From contig QKYT01000647.1 of NCBI GenBank assembly GCA_003550305.1, positions 37,194 through 49,624 of the forward strand: a DNA stretch of 12,431 bases, given 5' to 3'. This DNA comes from Glomus cerebriforme. Lineage: Eukaryota; Glomeromycota; Glomeromycetes; Glomerales; Glomeraceae. Below the pieces are notes generated by a model. The model did not search any database. It was given only the letters and a program-made list of their open reading frames with translations, and was not told the origin of the DNA. Of this stretch, positions 7,918-12,431 are shown piece by piece (position 1 is the first letter of the stretch; each line of letters begins with the position of its first letter). Both the position numbers and the translations under genes were made by a program.

Positions 7918-9019
7918 TAATTTAAATGGAGTTATCACGTGATTCGAAAAATAATATGAAATTCAAATTTACCCAATTACCGTAATTAACTGTTAATATC
8001 TTAGCTTTCTGTAATCAAAATTTTAATTTTCTAAAGCAAACGAGACTCTTTCTAATAACTATAAAAAAATTGTCTTAAAATTTTAAATACAAAAAACAAT
8101 GGACTATTATATTACTAGCAAAGAAGGATTTCTTGTCAAGTTGCTTCATTTATTTCTTGGAAGCTAAGGTTTTAGAAAATCTAAGCTTCGTTACTTGGAG
8201 GTACAACATCATTATGGTTATTACTTTCACAATCCAGTACTTGTCTTACTGAGATCATATTTCACAAAATTGTGAACTGTAAAAACTCGATAAATTTTGT
8301 AGAGTATACATCTTATACTCAGATAAATATAACATCATACTACAAAACTATCATAAAACGACACAACTATTTTTAGAAATGAAATACACGAAAAAATATT
8401 CCTTTTTAATAAAACAAATAAATCAAAATAAATTAAATACCATTATTTTATTACTATATATAGTGATATTTGATAAAATTAGCATAATTATATACTAATA
8501 AATTGTACTCCACACTTTCTATAGACTGAATTGTGAAAAATACAGTATATACTCGTATCATTATGTCTTCATAAGCTTATTACCGTAATTAAAAAATGTA
8601 AAAAATACTAGGGGAAATTTATTTCGACCTATCTAAATTGTCATAGATTTTCGATGTCTACTATTAGTCTTAACGTTATATCATGTGCATTGAAAAATTA
8701 TTTCAAGTGCCTTTATCAATTAATTTACGGGTTCATTGGAATTTTATTAATTATGTTGAATAGGTAAGTGGATAATCAGTCCGTTACATACAGTAACATG
8801 CTTGTCAATATTTTAACTAATCAATTAGTTACAATGGAATAAAATTTCGATTGAAGGGAACATTAATTTATAACAAAGTGGGGTGGGAAAAATTTTCTAA
8901 TTATTAAAGATGGTTTGGAGGAGGGATATTGAAAAAGTTGATGGTTTATACATAAAAATTTTACATTTAAGGGAGTATACTAATAAGAGAATTTGTAGGA
9001 ATTGAATCATGATAATGTT
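7918..9019. other. Gene-poor AT-rich region
   Basis: No convincing gene is seen. A short hairpin, GAAGCTAAGGTTTT with AAAATCTAAGCTTC, lies at 8160-8189. A second, GAGTATA with TATACTC, lies at about 8302-8320. An ATG-started 37-codon frame at 8654-8767 has a hydrophobic C-terminal half and ends over a GTAAGT donor-like site. It has no recognisable relative here, so it is not called as a gene. Confidence 0.5.
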
Positions 9020-9440
9020 CTATAATTATGATAATTGTATGAATTATTTCTTTATTGAATTAAATAAAATATATATACTGTACATCAAATTTCATTTAGT
9101 ACAAATTTCAACGTAATAAAAATGTAGCAGCCGCGACATCTTGGATAAACTTTTTTAAAGAAATCTTTTATTAATGAAACAATGACCGTTCTGAATATAT
9201 TTTCTATTTTTATTTTATTTAATTTATTTATTGATCAATTAATATAACAAATACGTAATAAATGAAATAAATTATTCGTTCTTTTTATAAAGAATTTTAA
9301 ATTCATAAATTTAAATCACATTAAGATGATCTTTGCCGACATTATATGCAAAACTCTAATTTTGATTCCTCTCTACTCTCTCCATAGTCACGCCCAACAT
9401 CACGCGCTTGGTCACCATATCCCCCGCGGTCCCATTATAT
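9020..9440. repeat. Second copy of the kinase 3' flank
   Basis: Sequence matches 5385-5760 in the same orientation: TATAATTATGATAATTGTATGAA at the start, then GATAAACTTTTTTAAAGAAA, AGAATTTTAAATTCATAAAT, CATTAAGATGATCTTTGCCG and CATAGTCACGCC. Indels separate the copies and the (AT)n run of the first copy is missing. It marks where a kinase gene would have stood upstream, but no kinase sequence remains before it. Confidence 0.6.
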
Positions 9441-9865
9441 TTAAATTCTTTTTATAAACTAGGCGTAACCCGTCACGCTGCACCGGGAATAGGACTTGCC
9501 TATCAAGTTAGGAGAGTAACAATAGCATGTTTATATTTTATATTATTTGCTATGTAATAGGCCTAGATTTTTATTATTATTATGAAGAAAATAGATGTAA
9601 TTTTATAATTATCTATTACTAATTAGTATTAGTAAAATGTCAATTACCAAAAACTAAAAATAATTTTTGTTACATTAGTAAATTTGCTGATTAAAAGGTC
9701 TTAACTTTTAAGTATAGATCAGGCACATGCTGCACAATTTCAAGACTATTTATACAGGCTAATCTAAACATCAGTGATCGACATATTAATATATAGATAT
9801 AGATATAGATGACGGTGTCAATGATTAGTACGTTATTAGGAAAATAAAAATACTTTTAATATATT
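9441..9865. other. Non-coding stretch containing the MITE empty site
   Basis: No gene is visible. A short GATATA-type repeat lies at 9792-9810. The end of the stretch, AAATACTTTTAATATATTAA (9848-9867), corresponds to the flanks of the MITE at 6001-6228 with no element between them. Confidence 0.5.
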
Positions 9866-10251
9866 AAGATATGGTTCTACTGTAGAGCAATAAAACGTAT
9901 GTTTCTGTTTGTAATGACAACAATTATGAGCCTAGTCCCCCAGAAAAAAAATGGAGGCAACAATAATTAATTGATAAATTTATAATCAAATAAAGCTTAT
10001 ATTGGTTTCATATCAAAATGATGTTTGTTTATGTCAATGTAAAAAGATATAATAACCGAAATGATTCTACAATCAAAGAAGAAAAATCTTATGGCTACAA
10101 TCAAAAAAGTGAAAAATTGAAAATCGAAAATTGTAATGATTATTTTGATTGTCACTTGCAGAATGTTCAATCTGTCATTATAAAATATATAACCGTAGAT
10201 TTAATACCTAATTTGGTTATTCATCTGGAATCATTCAGATTACTAATATAA
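9866..10251 (+). pseudogene. Decayed kinase-tail region in the duplicate unit
   Basis: AGATATGGTTCT with GTAGAGCAATAAAACGTATG (9866-9902) and CTGTTTGTAATGA match 6232-6292. From 10018 a 77-codon frame is open. Its piece LKIENCNDYFDCHLQN lines up with LQIKCFDCQLRQ at the end of the relic at 6322-6477, and CCTAATTTGGTTAT follows in both. This frame is probably the extreme C-terminal coding end of a lost kinase paralogue plus flank rather than a separate gene. It has no catalytic domain and no recognised domain of its own. Confidence 0.35.
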
Positions 10252-10263
10252 AAAAAAAGAAAA

Positions 10264-10280
10264 TTTTCTGTCTAGAAACA
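10264..10280 (+). promoter_or_regulatory. Orphan copy of the Myb upstream element
   Basis: TTTTCTGTCTAGAAACA is identical to the element 122 bp upstream of copy B and one base different from the one upstream of copy C. It is followed, as in copy B, by TTTGGAAGGG. No Myb exon follows it here, so it may mark the place of a lost Myb gene or an extra copy of the element. Confidence 0.4.
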
Positions 10281-10360
10281 AATTTGGAAGGGTTCACAAG
10301 AAATTATTTGTGCGATGTTCGGACTTTTATAGTTCCGATAGAAAATTACGTCATTTTTTT

Positions 10361-10462
10361 CATTATATACTTGCCGCACATATTCAAAAAAGGACATTAC
10401 AATAAACGATCGGCAAGTGCATTGTTACAATTTCTTTTTGCGGCAAGTATAGTGCATAATGA
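10361..10462. mobile_element. About 100-bp MITE-like element with terminal inverted repeats
   Basis: TATACTTGCCGCA (10366-10378) is exactly repeated in inverted form as TGCGGCAAGTATA (10439-10451). Beyond these arms CATTAT (10361-10366) and ATAATG (10457-10462) also pair, with five extra bases on the right side. A third half-copy, CGGCAAGTGCA, sits in the middle at 10411-10421. The length, arms and lack of coding point to a MITE or solo-end remnant; class unknown. Confidence 0.55.
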
Positions 10463-11126
10463 TTAAATACATTAGAATTACTCTTGAATTTTACGCTTTA
10501 TATAAACTTTTAATGTAAAATCTGCATTATCTATTGTAAATTTCTAGAATATTAGTTTTTTAGTTGCGTCATACGTCAAAAACTGTAGAGTTACGTAATT
10601 TGAGATCGTATCATTATCAAAATTGTTTTTATTAGAACTTTACTTACGCCAATATAAATTCAATCGTTATTTCATATAATAAATATATACATGTACATTT
10701 TTATAAAAATTCTTGTACGGCGTTGAGAGTCATTATTTCAATTCCTGGATATCGTCGGTAATAGCTATTGTATTCACATTCTTTGTATAAATTTTTAGAG
10801 AAGAAATCTCAACATAATCCGTTAGTTGAGTAATACTCGTATACTTTAATTAAATGTTTGTATGACCGACAAATTCTATAATCACAAAAAGAAATTTTTA
10901 GTATGAAAATCAAAAAAAAAAAGGATAAAATAAAAATTGTCTTCTATGAAGAATAATCAATATCCGAGAATAGTAATACTTAATAAGTTACACTTAATAA
11001 CGGTTATAACTTTATAGTAGTAGCTTAAAAAGTTTTCTATGAAAAAAAAAGCTGAATTATATATAGAAATAATAAAAATAAAAACGTCTAAATTGAACAA
11101 AAAAATCAGTTACATGCAAAGAAAAG
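10463..11126. other. Non-coding region upstream of Myb copy C
   Basis: No gene is visible. It contains AATATCCGAGAATAGTAATA (10960-10979), similar to 6479-6498 in the first unit. The stretch is otherwise AT-rich without recognised signals. Confidence 0.5.
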
Positions 11127-11218
11127 TTTTCCGTCTAGAAACAATGTGATTTGAAAAATTTACAAATAAATGCGAATGTTCGAATTGATGGTTGTCTATA
11201 AATAATCCAATTTTCTTC
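11127..11218 (+). promoter_or_regulatory. Probable promoter block of Myb copy C
   Basis: TTTTCCGTCTAGAAACA (11127-11143), TATAAATA (11197-11204) and CCAATTTTCTTC (11207-11218) repeat the order seen before copy B. The TATA-like box is about 99 bp before the start codon. GTGATTTG follows the first block in both copies as well. Confidence 0.5.
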
Positions 11219-11295
11219 CCTCACTGTTTTGAGAAAATTATATTAATCCGCTAAATTCTAAAAATTTTTAATTATCTTACTATAAATTTCGAAGA

Positions 11296-11930
11296 ATGGG
11301 ACGTTATAAATTGCCATTATTCAATGAAGACGTATGTTTAATAAAAAAATTAAATATTATCGTTGTTATATTATACCTTATTAAAAGAAATGTTTTTCTC
11401 GCTTTAGGATAATAGACATATCAGTCTACGAATGAAGGAATGGGGACATCATCATGATCGTTTTGCAAAGATTAGTAAAACAATGCCAAATCGTACGCCA
11501 AAACAAATTTCTGATTAGTAAGTTTTAATTTTTTTTCTATTTTTTTTCTAAAAACAAGACTTAATAACTTTTTTTAAAAAAAAATTATTTAGCTGGAGAA
11601 ATCATCTCAATCCAAAATGTATGTCACTTTATCCTTTAATATTATTATTTTTTACTTTTTCAATTTTTTAAGATATAAATATATTTATTCTACATATATT
11701 TTATAGTGTGTCACGAACCTTTATCACAAGATGAAAAAGAATTTATTATTGAGCAGGCTCAAAAATATCCACTTATCATTCATTGGAAATTTATTATCAG
11801 CGGTTTGGAAAAGAAATCTGGTAGACTTCGTTCCGAAAATTTAATAAAAAATTTTTGGTTCTCGTCCCCTTTAGCAAAAGAACGAAAGAAGGAAAATTAT
11901 AGAATTACCATCTCATCTCTTTTAAATTGA
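11296..11930 (+). CDS. Small two-repeat Myb-like DNA-binding protein, copy C; four exons
   Basis: Probable nuclear DNA-binding protein of 131 residues. Exons: 11296-11331, 11408-11517, 11593-11618 and 11707-11930; introns are 76, 75 and 88 nt with GTATGT/GTAAGT/GTATGT donors and AG acceptors. Myb repeat 1 covers about residues 8-56: FNEDDNRHI, EWGHHHDRFAKISKTMPNRT, then PKQISDYWRNHLNP. The RT-x-x-Q-I-x-x-x-W/R-N-x-L-N-P pattern is classic Myb. Repeat 2 covers about 62-111: PLSQDEKEFI (62-71), HWKFI around W84, and GRLRSENLIKNFW (96-108), matching the family's GRT-x-N-x-I-K-N-x-W ending. A basic cluster KERKK (115-119) could serve nuclear import. Both repeats make sequence-specific DNA binding more likely than in copies A and B. 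Exon lengths 110 and 26 and all intron phases equal those of A and B. Confidence 0.85.
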
Positions 11931-12276
11931 TCTTACGATAATTCCTAAACTTCTTTTGGCATAATACTTATATAATTAGGACTCCGGAAGTCCAAAGATT
12001 TTCATATATATATATATATTCCCTTATCTTTATTTTTCAATTTTTCCTCTCATAAATTTTAGAAATTTTCACAATATCATATACCTCGCAATCTTGTATA
12101 GCATTAGTTAAAATAAAATATTTTCCATGTCACTAGTATATCACTACTAACATTATATTATCTACTATCTAAAATTGAATTATTCTTGAAAATTGAATAT
12201 GTATAAAATGGTTTGTTTTTATTGAGTATGCATAAGTTATTTCATAATATAATTTTAATTTAAGAATAAATGTACA
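11931..12276. other. AT-rich 3' flank of Myb copy C
   Basis: No gene is visible. A short (TA)n run lies at 12005-12020. Nothing else was recognised. Confidence 0.5.
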
Positions 12277-12431
12277 TGTAACACCCTGTTACACGCTTTA
12301 TTTGTAACACCCTCGGAAATTTCAATTTTTGTGTAATATTATTTATTGACGTCATCACGCGCATATTATTATTTGTTTATCAGCTGTTTAATATGATAAT
12401 CTTTTTTTCTTCTAATTAACTTCTTTTTTCC
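12277..12431. mobile_element. Possible 5' edge of an LTR or other repeat, cut by the window end
   Basis: TGTAACACCCTGTTACA (12277-12293) is a perfect 7-bp inverted repeat around CCC. TGTAACACCCT recurs 26 bases later at 12303-12313, allowing for its first base. A perfect TGACGTCA palindrome (12347-12354), the core site of CREB/ATF-type bZIP factors, follows. Many Ty3-type LTRs of other lineages begin TGTAACACC, so this may be an LTR start with its promoter motif. The element runs out of the window, so this remains a guess. Confidence 0.3.

Noticed and set aside
8654..8767. 37-codon frame with a hydrophobic half and donor-like end
   Set aside because: No homologue or partner exon is recognisable, and such frames are expected by chance in AT-rich DNA of this length.
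9461..9512. Locally GC-richer stretch checked for a tRNA
   Set aside because: No cloverleaf with A and B box sequences could be formed.
10284..10466. 60-codon plus-strand frame
   Set aside because: It lies across the MITE-like inverted repeat at 10361-10462 and has no recognisable features; it is a chance frame.
1..12431. CRISPR array, bacterial operon signals or rRNA genes
   Set aside because: There are no regularly spaced identical repeats, no rRNA-like sequence, and the spliced genes show a eukaryotic genome.

Overview
The window looks like nuclear DNA of an arbuscular mycorrhizal fungus, most likely Rhizophagus or a close Glomeromycotina relative. It is very AT-rich, has short (about 70-90 nt) GT-AG introns, has long gene-poor stretches full of decayed repeats, and carries two gene types typical of those genomes: a tyrosine-kinase-like (TKL) protein kinase with an N-terminal CxxC segment, and small Myb/homeodomain-like DNA-binding proteins. 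The assignment is inference from gene style; no species marker is present.

Layout: positions 1-2615 are non-coding, with a patchwork of diverged repeats at about 420-1960 and a minus-strand relic reading frame. A small Myb-like gene, copy A, lies at 2616-3282 in four exons. A TKL kinase gene lies at 3758-5236 in three exons. After it come a transposon-end-like block (5704-5812), a 228-bp hAT-like MITE (6001-6228) and a broken relic of a second kinase C-terminus (6322-6477). Myb-like copy B is at 7239-7917 in four exons. Positions 7918-9000 are nearly featureless. Positions 9020-10230 repeat, in the same order, the segment that follows the kinase gene (5385-6600), without the MITE. A second small MITE sits at 10361-10462. 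Myb-like copy C is at 11296-11930 in four exons, and it alone keeps a second Myb repeat. A repeat edge that may be the start of an LTR closes the window.

All supported genes lie on the plus strand. The three Myb-like genes share the same exon design: exon 2 is 110 nt and exon 3 is 26 nt in every copy, with identical intron phases. They are a tandem paralogue series. Copies A and B are recent duplicates whose first about 500 bp, introns included, are almost identical. Copy C is older and more complete. B and C share a promoter-like block that A lacks, because A/B similarity begins at the start codon. The kinase, its relic and the repeated 3' flank suggest that the locus grew by duplication of a [kinase 3' region + Myb gene] unit. 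The kinase and Myb products would act in signalling and transcription respectively, but nothing in the sequence shows that they work together. The Myb genes are easily missed because each is split into short exons.
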